Source of the DNA: Rubrivivax sp.
GTDB taxonomy: Bacteria; Pseudomonadota; Gammaproteobacteria; Burkholderiales; Burkholderiaceae_C
Length of the DNA: 64,000 nt
Direction of reading: 5' to 3'
NCBI GenBank assembly: GCA_030653385.1
Contig: JAURZM010000079.1
Span: 62,001-126,000, forward strand
In this document: positions 1 through 9,242 of the stretch, in pieces
Position numbering within the stretch: position 1 is the stretch's first letter
How the letters are laid out: each line of letters starts with the position of its first letter
The notes under the pieces: model-generated
Told to the model about the DNA's origin: nothing
The model's input: only the letters and a program-made list of their open reading frames with translations
The model's database searches: none
Made by a program: the position numbers and the translations under genes

Positions 1-2
1 TC

Positions 3-2579
3 CTCGTCCTGCCGCTGCTGCTGGCGCTGCTGTGGCCGGCCCTGGCCCGCAGCCAGGCCTACGAGGCCCGTTTGCCGCCCGACCTGGCCACCACGCCCGA
101 CCTCTGCGCGCGTGTGCCCTGCGGCGACGTGTTTCCCGGCGCGGTGTCGTTCTCGCTGCGCTTGGGGCAGCCACCTTACGTCGAGGCCTACGGCGGCGCG
201 GACGGTCGCACGCTGCTGGGCTGGGTGATGCTGTCCACCGACATCACCGATCTGCCGGCCTACTCGGGCAAGCCCGTGGTGACGCTGATCGGCATGGACC
301 GCGCCGGCCGCTTCGTCGGCGTCAAGATCCTCAAGCACTCCGAGCCCATCCTGCTGCTGGGCATCCCGGAGTCCACGCTGGCGGAGTTCAACGCGCAGTA
401 CCTGGGCAAGCAGGTCACGCAGACCATCGAGGTCGGTCCTTCGCGGCCCGAAGAAGGTGTGATCGGCATGGATGCGATCTCCGGCGCCACGGTGACGGTG
501 ATCGCACAGAACCAGGTGATCACGAGTTCCGGACAGGCGGTGGCGCGCCAGGTCGGCCTGATCGAGCCAACACGGCGCGACCCTGCCCGATTCGCGCCGC
601 AGGGCCGCCTGCTCGCCTGGGACGAGTTGGTGGCGCTGGGCGCGGTGCAGCGGCTGCGCGTCGAAGCGCACCAGGTGGGGCTGCCGCGCAGCGCCGAGCC
701 GTTCATCGAACTGTGGTTCGGCGACCTCAACCACCCCGACGTGGCGCGCAGCGTGCTGGGCGCCGGTGTGCACGACACCCTGCGCGCACGCCTGCGGCCC
801 GGCGAGAGTGCGATCTTCGTGGTGCGCACTGCGGGTGTGGAGTCCTTCAAGGGCTCGGGCTTCGTGCGCGGCGGCCTTTACGACCGCGTGCAGGTCAAGC
901 AGGGGCCCGATGCCTTCACCTTCCGTGACCTCGACTCGATCAACCTCTACGGCCTGGCTGCCGCCGGTGCGCCGTCGCCCACCGAGTCGGCCATCTTCAT
1001 CCTGCGCTCGGCGTCGTTCTCTGCGGCCTACCCGTGGAAGCTGGCCTTCCTGGGCAACCGCGTCGACCGCGCCACCGGGCAGCGCACCTTTGCCACCTTC
1101 GAAAGCCGGCTGTGGCTGGCCGGCGCGCTGCTTGAAGGCGGCCGCCCGAAGCTGACCGAGCCCCAGGCGCCCTGGGTGCGCATCTGGCGCGCACGGGCGC
1201 TCGAGATCGGCCTGTTCAGCGCGCTGCTCGTGGCGGTGGGCGTGGTCTACGCGTCGCGCGAACGGCTCACCCGGCTGTCCACGCACAAGAACAAGTGGCC
1301 GGTCAACGGCTTCAAGTACACGGCCTGGGCCTTGTCGATCGGTTTCGTGGGCTTCGGGCTGTTGGCGCAGCCCTCGATCACGCAGGTGTTGACCTGGTTC
1401 CACGCGCTGCTGTTCCAGTGGACCTGGTCGCTGTTCCTGTCCGACCCCTTCATTTTCATTTTCTGGGTCTTCATCATCGTCACGGTCTTCCTGTTCGGGC
1501 GCGGCCTGTTCTGCGGCTGGCTGTGTCCATTCGGGTCGTTGTCGGAGGCGATGTACAAGCTCGGTGGCCTGATCGGCCTGAAGCGCTGGCAGCGCCACCT
1601 GCCGCGTGCCTGGCACGATCGGCTGAAGTGGGTCAAGTACGGCGTCTTCTTCGGCCTGCTGGCGGTCTCGATGTTCTCGATGGTGCTGGCCGAGATGCTG
1701 GCCGAGGTGGAGCCCTTCAAGACCACCTTCCTCGTCGGCGTGGCCAACCGCAGCTGGCCCTACGGCCTGTTCGTCGCGCTCATTCTGGGCGTGTCCTTGT
1801 TCGTCGAGCGGCCCTATTGCAAGTACATCTGCCCGCTGGGCGCGGCACTGGCCATGCCCAGCACCTTTCGCTGGTTCGGGCTGCCCCGCAAGATGGACTG
1901 CAACAGCTGCAAGGCCTGCGCGGTGGGCTGCGGCTCGCTGGCGATCGACGCCGACGGCCGCATCGATGCCCGGGAGTGCCTGCACTGCCTGGACTGCCTG
2001 GTGCTGTACACCGACAAGCAGGGCTGCCCGCCACTGGCGCGCGAACGCAAGCGGCGCGAACGCGACGGCCTGCTCATCACGCCGATCGGCCGCGAAGGCT
2101 ATTTCATCCCCATCGACGCCGTGCCGGCGGTGAGCGCACGCGTCGCCACCGGACCCGACCCGCGCATGGCCAGTGCACCGGCCGCACCCGCACACCTGGC
2201 GCGGCCGCGCAGCGTGGGCTGGCTGCTGGCCGAATTGCGCGACCACCTTTTCCCGTGGACGCGCGAAGGCTGGCACCACCGCCGCGCCTGGCAGGTGGCC
2301 GGCATGTCGCTGGCGGTCGCGGCGACGCTGGCCTGGGCCTGGGCAGCAATGGGCTACCTGTCCGCCGGCGCCATCGTCGCCTGGTGGTTCGGCTGGAGCC
2401 TGTACGAGGTGCTGATGCGCCTGCAGGGGCGCCGCTACGTGAAGGAAGGCCCGTGGTGGCGCAACCAGTACCGCATCGCCAGCGTGATGGACATGTTGAG
2501 CTACGTGGGCTTCAAGAACCTGCTCATCGGCGCCGCGCTGTTCCTCGCGCTGAAGAACCTGGGCATGCTGCAGTCATGA
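3..2579 (+). CDS. nosR: NosR, flavin/iron-sulfur protein of nitrous oxide reduction (5' partial)
   Basis: Membrane protein that supports electron supply to, and maturation of, nitrous oxide reductase. The frame is open from base 3 and already runs through a signal peptide core (LVLPLLLALLWPALA) before RSQAYEARL, so the true start lies left of the window; the TTG at 72 is not the start. In order: a periplasmic FMN-binding domain with the covalent-flavin motif SGAT near base 485; a hydrophobic block from about 1195; two CxxxCP motifs (CGWLCPFG near 1515, CKYICPLG near 1820); ferredoxin-type cysteine clusters CNSCKACAVGC near 1900 and CLHCLDC near 1980; a C-terminal membrane segment. Its stop overlaps nosD (ATGA). 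All expected NosR cofactor motifs are present, so the gene looks functional. Confidence 0.97.
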   Translation, partial: LVLPLLLALLWPALARSQAYEARLPPDLATTPDLCARVPCGDVFPGAVSFSLRLGQPPYVEAYGGADGRTLLGWVMLSTDITDLPAYSGKPVVTLIGMDRAGRFVGVKILKHSEPILLLGIPESTLAEFNAQYLGKQVTQTIEVGPSRPEEGVIGMDAISGATVTVIAQNQVITSSGQAVARQVGLIEPTRRDPARFAPQGRLLAWDELVALGAVQRLRVEAHQVGLPRSAEPFIELWFGDLNHPDVARSVLGAGVHDTLRARLRPGESAIFVVRTAGVESFKGSGFVRGGLYDRVQVKQGPDAFTFRDLDSINLYGLAAAGAPSPTESAIFILRSASFSAAYPWKLAFLGNRVDRATGQRTFATFESRLWLAGALLEGGRPKLTEPQAPWVRIWRARALEIGLFSALLVAVGVVYASRERLTRLSTHKNKWPVNGFKYTAWALSIGFVGFGLLAQPSITQVLTWFHALLFQWTWSLFLSDPFIFIFWVFIIVTVFLFGRGLFCGWLCPFGSLSEAMYKLGGLIGLKRWQRHLPRAWHDRLKWVKYGVFFGLLAVSMFSMVLAEMLAEVEPFKTTFLVGVANRSWPYGLFVALILGVSLFVERPYCKYICPLGAALAMPSTFRWFGLPRKMDCNSCKACAVGCGSLAIDADGRIDARECLHCLDCLVLYTDKQGCPPLARERKRRERDGLLITPIGREGYFIPIDAVPAVSARVATGPDPRMASAPAAPAHLARPRSVGWLLAELRDHLFPWTREGWHHRRAWQVAGMSLAVAATLAWAWAAMGYLSAGAIVAWWFGWSLYEVLMRLQGRRYVKEGPWWRNQYRIASVMDMLSYVGFKNLLIGAALFLALKNLGMLQS

Positions 2580-3853
2580 TTCGACTCGCCTTCGCCTTGC
2601 TGCTCGCCTGGGCCTGCGCCGCGGGCGCCGCCGAGCCTGCGACCTGGCGGGTGGCGCCCGGCCAGGATCTGCAGGCCGCGATCGACCACGCCGCGCCGGG
2701 CGACGTGGTGGAGATCCTGCGGGCCCGCCACGAGGTCAACCTGCGCATCGCCAAGCCGCTGACGTTGCGCGGCGTCGGCCTGCCCACGCTCAGCGGCGGG
2801 CAGCGTGGCCATGTGATCGACGTGCACGCCGCCGACGTGATCATCGAGGGCCTGATCGTGCGCGACTCCGGGCAAAGCCTGCTGAAGCAGCATGCCGGCA
2901 TCTACCTGCGCCCGGGCGCCCACCGCGCGGTGGTTCGCCGCAACCACCTTGTCTACAACCTCTTCGGCCTGTGGATAGAGCAGGCCGACGACGTGCGCAT
3001 CGAGCACAACCTGGTCACCGGCCTGCGCGACCTCAACTCGCCGCAGCGCGGCAACGGCATCCAGCTCTACAACACGAAGCGCGCTCAGATCCTGCACAAC
3101 CGCGTGAGCTTCGTTCGCGACGCGATCTACGTCGACGTGTCGCACGACGCCATCTTTCGCGGCAACCGACTGCACCACAGCCGCTACGGCACGCACTACA
3201 TGAACTCCTACCGCAACCTGTGGGAGGACAACGAGAGCTACTACAACCGCGGCGGCCTGGCGCTGATGGAAGTGCGCGACAACACGGTGCGCAACAACCG
3301 GACCTGGGGCAATTCGGACCACGGCATCATGCTGCGCACGCTGCAGGACTCGACGATCGAAGGCAACGTGGTGGCCGGCAACGGGCGCGGCTTCTTCATC
3401 TACGACGTGGAGTACACGACGCTGCGCGGCAACCTCATCATCGACAACAACGTGGGCGTTCATCTGGCGGCGCTGTCCACCCGCAACCAGGTGGAGGGCA
3501 ACGACTTCATCGCCAACCGCGAACAGGTGCGTTACGTGGGCGGCCGCGACGAGGCCTGGGGCGCCAAGCAGGCCGGTGGAGCAGGCGGCAACCATTGGTC
3601 CAACTACAACGGCTGGGACCGCAATGCGGATGGCCGCGGCGACGTGCCCTACCAGGCCAACGACCTGATCGATCGTCTGCAGTACCGCCACCCGGTCGTG
3701 AAGCTGCTGCTGGGCAGCCCGGCAGTGCAGGTGCTGCGCACGGTCGGCCAGCAGTTTCCGGTGTTGCGCGCGCCCAGCGTCGTCGATGCCGCGCCGAGCA
3801 TGCACCCAACCCACAATGACTGGAGCGAATGGCGTGGACGCTATTTCCGTTGA
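2576..3853 (+). CDS. nosD: NosD, periplasmic copper-site maturation protein
   Basis: Periplasmic protein needed to assemble the copper cluster of NosZ, working with the NosFY ABC transporter. The 425-residue product starts with a clear signal peptide (MIRLAFALLLAWACAAGAA) followed by a right-handed beta-helix of the CASH/NosD type: recurrent short strands with Asn/Gly turns such as NRVSFVRDAIYVDVSH and NNRTWGNSDHGIML. Start ATG at 2576 overlaps the nosR stop, so translation is probably coupled. The 3' end overlaps nosF by 38 bases. Length and repeat architecture match the family; nothing is missing. Confidence 0.96.
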   Translation: MIRLAFALLLAWACAAGAAEPATWRVAPGQDLQAAIDHAAPGDVVEILRARHEVNLRIAKPLTLRGVGLPTLSGGQRGHVIDVHAADVIIEGLIVRDSGQSLLKQHAGIYLRPGAHRAVVRRNHLVYNLFGLWIEQADDVRIEHNLVTGLRDLNSPQRGNGIQLYNTKRAQILHNRVSFVRDAIYVDVSHDAIFRGNRLHHSRYGTHYMNSYRNLWEDNESYYNRGGLALMEVRDNTVRNNRTWGNSDHGIMLRTLQDSTIEGNVVAGNGRGFFIYDVEYTTLRGNLIIDNNVGVHLAALSTRNQVEGNDFIANREQVRYVGGRDEAWGAKQAGGAGGNHWSNYNGWDRNADGRGDVPYQANDLIDRLQYRHPVVKLLLGSPAVQVLRTVGQQFPVLRAPSVVDAAPSMHPTHNDWSEWRGRYFR

Positions 3854-4757
3854 TGCGCTGCGGCTGGAGAACGTCGTCAAGCGCTACGGCGCGCACGCGG
3901 CGCTGGACGGCGTGAGCCTGGCCGTGCCGCGCGGCCAGCTGTTCGGTCTCATCGGCCACAACGGCGCCGGCAAGAGCACGCTGTTCAAGCTGCTGCTGAA
4001 CCTGATTGCACCCAGCGCCGGGCGGCTGTGGATTGCCGGCCGCGAGGTGCGCGGTGCGGCCACGCGCGACACGCGCCGCCGCGTCGGCTACCTGCCCGAA
4101 AACCTGGTGCTCTACGACAACCTCAACGGGCTGGAGACGCTGCAGTTCTTCGCCCGCCTGAAGACCGCGCCGATCACGCAGTGCACCGAGTTGCTCGAAC
4201 GCGTGGGCCTGGGCGGCGTCGGCCGGCTGCCGGTGCGCGGCTACTCCAAGGGCATGCGCCAGCGCCTGGGCTTCGCGCAGGCGCTGCTGGGCGAACCCGA
4301 GATCCTGCTGCTTGACGAACCCACCACCGGGCTGGACCCGGCCGGCACACGCGACTTTTTCGCTCAGCTCAAACAATTGCGCGATGCCGGCGTCACGCTC
4401 GTCATCAGTTCGCACGTGCTGGCCCAGTTGCAAGGCCGCGTCGATGCACTGGCCATGCTGGCCGGTGGCCGGCTGGCTGCTGAAGGCACGGTGCAGGCAC
4501 TGCGCGAACGCTCGGCGCTTCCCCTGCGGCTGGAAGTGAGCGCTAGCGCGGCTCAGCTGGATGCACTGCCGCGCGCGCTGGCCGGCCATGAAGGCCTGCA
4601 GCTGCAGCGCGAGGCGGCGGACCGCCTGCGGCTGGAGCTGCCGCGCTCGCTCAAGATGGCCGTGTTGACCGTGCTCACCCAGGCCGGCGTGGCCGACGTG
4701 CAAGTGCACGAACCCACGCTCGAGGATGTCTACTTCGACCTGCGAAGCGCAGCATGA
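3816..4757 (+). CDS. nosF: NosF, ABC transporter ATP-binding subunit
   Basis: Cytoplasmic ATPase of the NosFY transporter, thought to energise sulfur-species delivery for copper-centre assembly in NosZ. The 313-residue product has Walker A GHNGAGKST (about residue 49), the ABC signature as YSKGMRQRL, and Walker B ILLLDEPTTGLD, followed by the switch His in SSHVL. I chose the ATG at 3816 because it gives a family-like N-terminus leading into LRLENVVKRYG; an upstream in-frame ATG at 3786 would overlap nosD further. It ends in an ATGA overlap with nosY. Confidence 0.95.
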   Translation: MTGANGVDAISVDALRLENVVKRYGAHAALDGVSLAVPRGQLFGLIGHNGAGKSTLFKLLLNLIAPSAGRLWIAGREVRGAATRDTRRRVGYLPENLVLYDNLNGLETLQFFARLKTAPITQCTELLERVGLGGVGRLPVRGYSKGMRQRLGFAQALLGEPEILLLDEPTTGLDPAGTRDFFAQLKQLRDAGVTLVISSHVLAQLQGRVDALAMLAGGRLAAEGTVQALRERSALPLRLEVSASAAQLDALPRALAGHEGLQLQREAADRLRLELPRSLKMAVLTVLTQAGVADVQVHEPTLEDVYFDLRSAA

Positions 4758-5668
4758 ACATCCACACCGACGCTCTCGCGGCTGGCCCCATGACCACTGA
4801 ACCCCTGCCCCCCGACACCGTCTTGGCGCCGTCCGCCCGCCTGCAGTGGCGGCCGCTGGCCGCGGTGGCGCACAAGGAATTCCGCGACCGCTTGCGCAAC
4901 CGCTGGGTGCTGGCGGTGACGCTGGTTTTCGCTGCCTTTTCTTTCGCCATCACCTGGTTCGGCGGCGCCGGGCAGGGCCTCATCGGCCCGACTTCGCTGG
5001 AGCTCACCATCACCAGCCTGGTCAGCCTGGTGATCTACCTGATCCCGCTGATCGCACTGCTGCTGGGCTTCGACACCATCGTCGGCGAACGTGAACGCGG
5101 CTCGCTGGACCTGCTGCTGGCGCTGCCCATCACACGGCTGGAGCTGCTGCTGGGCAAGTACCTGGGTCTGGCGGCTGCGCTGACAGTGGCCACACTGCTC
5201 GGTCTGGCCGGGGTGGCGGTGCTGCTGGTGATGCGCTTCGGTCATGCCGGCCTGGTCCACTACGGCGGTTTCATGGTCAGCGCGGTGCTGCTGGGTCTGG
5301 CCTTCCTCAGCCTGGCGCTGTTGCTGTCCACGCTGGCGCGCGACCGTGCGCAGGCTTCGGGCCTGGCGATCGCCATCTGGTTCGTGCTGGTACTGGTGTT
5401 CGACCTCGTGCTGCTGGGCCTGCTGGTGGCCACGGGTGGCGACCTTGGCGGCTGGCTCGACGGTGACCGCGCCGCCTGGCTGCTGCTGCTCAACCCCGCG
5501 GACATCTTCCGCATCCTCAACATTTTCTCGCTCGACGACGTGCGGCGCAGCTACGGGCTGATCAGCCTCGTGCCGGCGGCCCTGGGCAAGCCCTGGCTGA
5601 TGGGGGCTGCGATGGGCGCCTGGATCGTGCTGCCGCTGGCGCTGGCGAGTTGGAGGTTCAAGCCATGA
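4754..5668 (+). CDS. nosY: NosY, ABC transporter permease
   Basis: Integral membrane partner of NosF. The 304-residue product has a polar N-terminus of about 50 residues, then six hydrophobic segments starting with WVLAVTLVFAAFSFAITW. The ERERGSLDLLLALPITR stretch is the cytoplasmic coupling region typical of ABC-2 type permeases. The start codon overlaps the nosF stop; an internal ATG at 4790 could shorten the N-terminus by 12 residues. The end overlaps nosL by four bases, so nosD to nosL behave as one translationally coupled unit. Confidence 0.94.
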   Translation: MNIHTDALAAGPMTTEPLPPDTVLAPSARLQWRPLAAVAHKEFRDRLRNRWVLAVTLVFAAFSFAITWFGGAGQGLIGPTSLELTITSLVSLVIYLIPLIALLLGFDTIVGERERGSLDLLLALPITRLELLLGKYLGLAAALTVATLLGLAGVAVLLVMRFGHAGLVHYGGFMVSAVLLGLAFLSLALLLSTLARDRAQASGLAIAIWFVLVLVFDLVLLGLLVATGGDLGGWLDGDRAAWLLLLNPADIFRILNIFSLDDVRRSYGLISLVPAALGKPWLMGAAMGAWIVLPLALASWRFKP

Positions 5669-6219
5669 ACGATTTTGCGATGACCACGCGCCGCCGCTGG
5701 CTGTGCCGTTGCGGTGCCGCGTTGGCGGCCTTCGGCGCACTGGGCATGGTCGCTTGCAGCCGGGACGGCGCCGAGACCGGCACCGCGACCGCCGCCGACT
5801 TTGGCGCCGATGCGAGCTGCGCGCTCGACGGCATGCTGCTGGCCGAGTACGCCGGACCGAAAGGTCAGCTGCTGGTCGCCGGGCAGTCGCAGCCCGAGTG
5901 GTACTGCGACACGCTGGAACTGCTGAACGTGTTGCTGAACCCCGAGCAGGTGCGCAAGCTGCGTGGTGCCTGGGTGCAGGACATGGGCCGCGCCGACTGG
6001 GAGCGTCCGCTTGGCCACTGGGTGGACGCGCGCCTGGCGCACTACGTGCTGGGCAGCCGGCGCAAGGGATCGATGGGGAAAACGGCCGCCTCTTTTGCCG
6101 ATGTGGCCGCGGCCCAGGCTTTCCAGGGGCAGCATGGAGGTCGCGTGCTGGCCTTCTCCGACATCCGACCCGAGATGGTCGACCTCTCGGGCGGCGCGCT
6201 GCACGACAAGCGGATGTGA
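5665..6219 (+). CDS. nosL: NosL, copper chaperone lipoprotein for NosZ
   Basis: Outer-membrane-facing lipoprotein that delivers copper to apo-NosZ. The 184-residue product has a basic n-region (TTRRRW), a short hydrophobic core and a lipobox GMVAC with the lipidated Cys31. The metal-binding segment reads CALDGM (Cys52 to Met57): the second cysteine of the CxxCGM form seen in some NosL proteins is Asp here. A second conserved segment, WYCDTLELL, follows. Start ATG at 5665 overlaps the nosY stop. This is the last gene of the nos operon visible; the next gene is on the other strand. Confidence 0.93.
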   Translation: MNDFAMTTRRRWLCRCGAALAAFGALGMVACSRDGAETGTATAADFGADASCALDGMLLAEYAGPKGQLLVAGQSQPEWYCDTLELLNVLLNPEQVRKLRGAWVQDMGRADWERPLGHWVDARLAHYVLGSRRKGSMGKTAASFADVAAAQAFQGQHGGRVLAFSDIRPEMVDLSGGALHDKRM

Positions 6220-6294
6220 TGGCGATGGCGCGGCAGCGGCAATGCGTTGCGCGCTGCGCTGAGTTCGGCCGACGTGGCTGCGCACCTGCTCAAG

Positions 6295-6319
6295 CCGGAC
6301 TGGAGAACGCTTCGTCCGG
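6295..6319 (+). terminator. possible hairpin between convergent nosL and sirB2-like genes
   Basis: A 6-bp perfect stem (CCGGAC / GTCCGG) with a 13-base loop in the gap between nosL and the convergent SirB2-type gene. There is no U-tract on either strand, so this is only a weak candidate for a transcription end. Confidence 0.2.
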
Positions 6320-6349
6320 GAAGGTCGCGCGCTGTTGCTGGGCAGCTGA

Positions 6350-6751
6350 TCAGCGCGACGACAGCAGCCCCAGCGGATGGTGCGCCAGCGCCACCGTGAC
6401 GATGAAGCCGAAGCAAGCGAGTGCCGCCGCCGTCCACGCCGCACGTGTGGCCAACGTTTGTGCACGGCGCAGCGCCATCGTGCCCAGCCCGATATAGAGC
6501 AGCAGCAACAGCAGCTTGGTGCCCAGCCAGGGCTGGCCGAACGGGTCGATGCGCAGTGCCGCCCACAGCGCGATGCCAGCGGCCAGCAGGCCGGTGTCGA
6601 TCACCCAGCTTGCCACGCGCGCCGGCCTGGCCAGCGGCCAGTTTGCGCCGGCCAGATGGGCGGCCGCACGCAGTGCAAACAGCGTGCCGCTGGCGGCGAC
6701 CAGGCCGATGTGCAGGTGACGCAGCAGGAAATAGTGTTCGATCAGCTCCAT
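6350..6751 (-). CDS. SirB2-family integral membrane protein
   Basis: The 133-residue product begins MELIEHYFLLRHLHIGLVAAS and consists of four hydrophobic helices, which matches the SirB/SirB2 family, a small inner-membrane family first named for effects on invasion gene expression in Salmonella and of unknown biochemical role. I use the ATG at 6751 because it gives the family-like short cytoplasmic start; an extension to 6772 is possible. It converges on the nos operon and is divergent from the ATPase gene that follows. No operon partner is visible on its strand. Confidence 0.8.
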   Translation of the reverse strand: MELIEHYFLLRHLHIGLVAASGTLFALRAAAHLAGANWPLARPARVASWVIDTGLLAAGIALWAALRIDPFGQPWLGTKLLLLLLYIGLGTMALRRAQTLATRAAWTAAALACFGFIVTVALAHHPLGLLSSR

Positions 6752-6914
6752 CGGTCCTTGGCCAGGCCACACATCTCAGCGACCGCTGTCATTTTGAACG
6801 AACGCCCACCTTCGCCGCCCGTGACGTCAAGTGGTGTTTCGTCGATTTGTCGACTTGGCGCCGGTGGGACGCGACGCCCGCTTCGTTCAGTAGGGCGGGC
6901 GGGCACAGCCCACT

Positions 6915-6942
6915 CTGACAACACAGCCGGCGCGGCTAGACT
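6915..6942 (+). promoter_or_regulatory. sigma-70-type promoter for the YjgR-like ATPase gene
   Basis: A -35 element CTGACA (6915-6920), a 16-base spacer and a -10 element TAGACT (6937-6942). The predicted start near 6949 leaves a leader of about 26 bases with a GGAG Shine-Dalgarno before the ATG at 6975. This is seen by eye; spacing is one base short of ideal. Confidence 0.55.
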
Positions 6943-6974
6943 TGCGGCGCCCACCTTTGTTGCCGGAGTCCTGC

Positions 6975-8516
6975 ATGCCCGACCCCATCCTGGTTGCCCA
7001 GCGCGGCGACATCGAATGCCACCTGCTGCCTGCACTGGCCAACCGCCACGGGCTGATCACCGGTGCCACCGGCACCGGCAAGACGATCACGCTGCAGACC
7101 CTGGCCGAAGGCTTCAGCAAGCTGGGTGTGCCGGTGTTCATGGCCGACGTGAAGGGCGACCTGACCGGTGTTTCGCAGCCCGGTTCCCTGCCACCCAAGG
7201 TGGCAGCCATCCTGAAGGAACGGGGCATTGCCGCCCCCGACAGCGTGTTGTGCCCGGTCACGCTGTGGGACGTGTTCGGCATCCAGGGCCACCCGGTGCG
7301 TGCCACTGTGTCCGACATGGGCCCGCTGCTGCTGGCGCGCATGCTGGCGCTCAACGAAACCCAGGCCGGCGTGCTGAACCTGGTGTTCAAGATCGCCGAC
7401 GACAACGGCATGTTGCTGCTGGACATGAAAGACCTGCGCGCGATGCTGCAGTTCGTGGGCGACAACAGCAAGCAGTTCACCACCGAGTACGGCAACATCA
7501 GCGCCGCCAGCGTCGGCGCCATCCAGCGTGGGCTGCTGCAGATTGAAGAACAGGGCGGCGACAAGTTCTTCGGCGAGCCCATGCTCGACCTGACGGACTT
7601 CATGCAGACCGTCGACGGCAAGGGGGTGATCAACATCCTCAGCGCCGACCGGCTGATGAACGCACCACGCCTGTACGCCACCTTCCTGCTGTGGATGCTG
7701 TCGGAACTGTTCGAGATGCTGCCCGAGGTGGGCGACCTGAACAAACCGAAACTGGTGTTTTTCTTCGACGAAGCCCACCTGCTGTTCAAGGACGCACCGG
7801 CTGCGCTGGTCGAACGCATCGAACTCGTCGTGCGCCTGGTGCGCAGCAAGGGCGTGGGTGTGTACTTCGTGACGCAGAACCCGCTGGACGTGCCCGACAC
7901 CGTGCTGGCGCAGCTGGGCAACCGCGTGCAGCACGCGCTGCGTGCCTTCACACCGCGTGACCAGAAAGCCGTGAAAGCCGCGGCCGACACGATGCGCGCC
8001 AACCCGGCCATCGGTGACATGGCCACGGCCATCACCGAACTGGCCGTGGGCGAAGCGCTGGTCAGCTTCCTCGACCCCAAGGGCCGGCCCAGCGTGACCG
8101 AGCGGGTGTACGTGCTGCCACCGGGCAGCCAGATCGGGCCCATCACGCCGGCGCAGCGGCAGGCGCTGATCGCCGGTTCGCTGGTGGCCGGCACCTACGA
8201 AAAGACCGTGGACCGCGAGTCGGCCTACGAAAAGATCAAGGGCCGGGTCAACGCACCCGCCCCGGGCGCGGCCGGTACGCCCGCCGCCACCAGCCCGCCC
8301 GGAGCCGCGGCCCCCGCGCCGGCCCAGGCGGGTGGGGGCATGTTCGACGCGATGAAGGACATGCTGATGGGCTCCACCGGCCCACGCGGCGGGCGCCACC
8401 CGGGTCTGGCGGAAAAAGCGGCGTCGTCGGCGGTGCGCAGCATCGGCTCGGCCGTGGGGCGCGAGATCATCCGCGGCGTGCTGGGTTCGCTGCTGGGCGG
8501 TGCGCGCAAGCGCTAG
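6975..8516 (+). CDS. YjgR/DUF853-type HerA-like ATPase
   Basis: A 513-residue cytoplasmic P-loop ATPase of the HerA/FtsK superfamily, DUF853 branch (E. coli YjgR). Walker A is GATGTGKT near residue 28; Walker B is KLVFFFDEAHLLF, about residue 265, and an arginine-finger-like region sits in LVRLVRSKGVGVYFVTQNP. The C-terminal 90 residues are Ala/Pro/Gly-rich linker followed by a basic tail (GGARKR). The biochemical role of this family is unknown; DNA translocation is inferred from the fold only. Start ATG 6975 has a GGAG ribosome site. Confidence 0.92.
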   Translation: MPDPILVAQRGDIECHLLPALANRHGLITGATGTGKTITLQTLAEGFSKLGVPVFMADVKGDLTGVSQPGSLPPKVAAILKERGIAAPDSVLCPVTLWDVFGIQGHPVRATVSDMGPLLLARMLALNETQAGVLNLVFKIADDNGMLLLDMKDLRAMLQFVGDNSKQFTTEYGNISAASVGAIQRGLLQIEEQGGDKFFGEPMLDLTDFMQTVDGKGVINILSADRLMNAPRLYATFLLWMLSELFEMLPEVGDLNKPKLVFFFDEAHLLFKDAPAALVERIELVVRLVRSKGVGVYFVTQNPLDVPDTVLAQLGNRVQHALRAFTPRDQKAVKAAADTMRANPAIGDMATAITELAVGEALVSFLDPKGRPSVTERVYVLPPGSQIGPITPAQRQALIAGSLVAGTYEKTVDRESAYEKIKGRVNAPAPGAAGTPAATSPPGAAAPAPAQAGGGMFDAMKDMLMGSTGPRGGRHPGLAEKAASSAVRSIGSAVGREIIRGVLGSLLGGARKR

Positions 8517-8538
8517 GCCCCGGCGGGCTCGACAAGCG

Positions 8539-9201
8539 GTGCAGCGCGACGACACCCTGCTGCAGACGCTTCGCACCCGTCTGCAACTCAAGCCGGGCCG
8601 CCTGCTGCAGGACACCGGCTTGCGCCGCGCCGCCGTGGTGCTGGCGGTGGTGGATGCGGGGCCTGGCGCCGACCTGCCGGGTTTTGCCGCGCACCCAGGC
8701 TGGAGCACCGACGCGGCCTTCCTGCTGACCCGTCGCGCGGCGCGCATGAACCGCCACGCCGGCCAATGGGCGCTGCCGGGCGGCCGGCTCGACGAGGGCG
8801 AATCGGCGCTCGACGCCGCCTTGCGCGAACTGCACGAAGAGCTGGGCCTGCTGTTGCCACCCGGCAGCGTGCTGGGCACGCTGGACGACTACGCCACACG
8901 TTCAGGTTATGTCATCACGCCCTTTGTCGTCTGGGCCGGCGCCGCGCCTGCGCTGCAGCCCGACCCAGCCGAGGTGGCCAGCGCGCACCGCATCCCGCTG
9001 ACCGAGCTGCTGCGCAGCGACGCACCCATCCTGGACCCGCCTCACCCCGGGCACGAACACCCGGTGCTGCGCATGCCGCTGGGCGAACACTGGGTGGCTG
9101 CGCCCACGGCAGCCATCCTGTACCAGTTTGCGCAGGCCTGCCTGCTGGGGCGGCCCACCGAGGTGGCGCATTTCGACCAGCCGCGTTTCACGTGGCAATG
9201 A
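8539..9201 (+). CDS. Nudix hydrolase (CoA pyrophosphatase-like)
   Basis: A 220-residue hydrolase of nucleoside-diphosphate-linked substrates. The full Nudix box Gx5Ex7REUxEExGU is present as GRLDEGESALDAALREL followed by HEELG. The upstream NRHAGQWALPGG segment and overall length resemble the CoA-pyrophosphatase (NudL/COG0494) group. No ATG lies before the conserved region; I take the GTG at 8539. A GTG at 8500, overlapping the ATPase gene by 17 bases, is the alternative. The substrate cannot be read from sequence. Confidence 0.85.
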   Translation: MQRDDTLLQTLRTRLQLKPGRLLQDTGLRRAAVVLAVVDAGPGADLPGFAAHPGWSTDAAFLLTRRAARMNRHAGQWALPGGRLDEGESALDAALRELHEELGLLLPPGSVLGTLDDYATRSGYVITPFVVWAGAAPALQPDPAEVASAHRIPLTELLRSDAPILDPPHPGHEHPVLRMPLGEHWVAAPTAAILYQFAQACLLGRPTEVAHFDQPRFTWQ

Positions 9202-9242
9202 CAGGTGCCAGCCCGCTGCGGGCGCGGCACAGGAGACAGGTG

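Noticed and set aside
72..2579. TTG at 72 as the nosR start
   Set aside because: The same frame is open to base 3 and encodes a signal peptide before 72, so the start lies outside the window.
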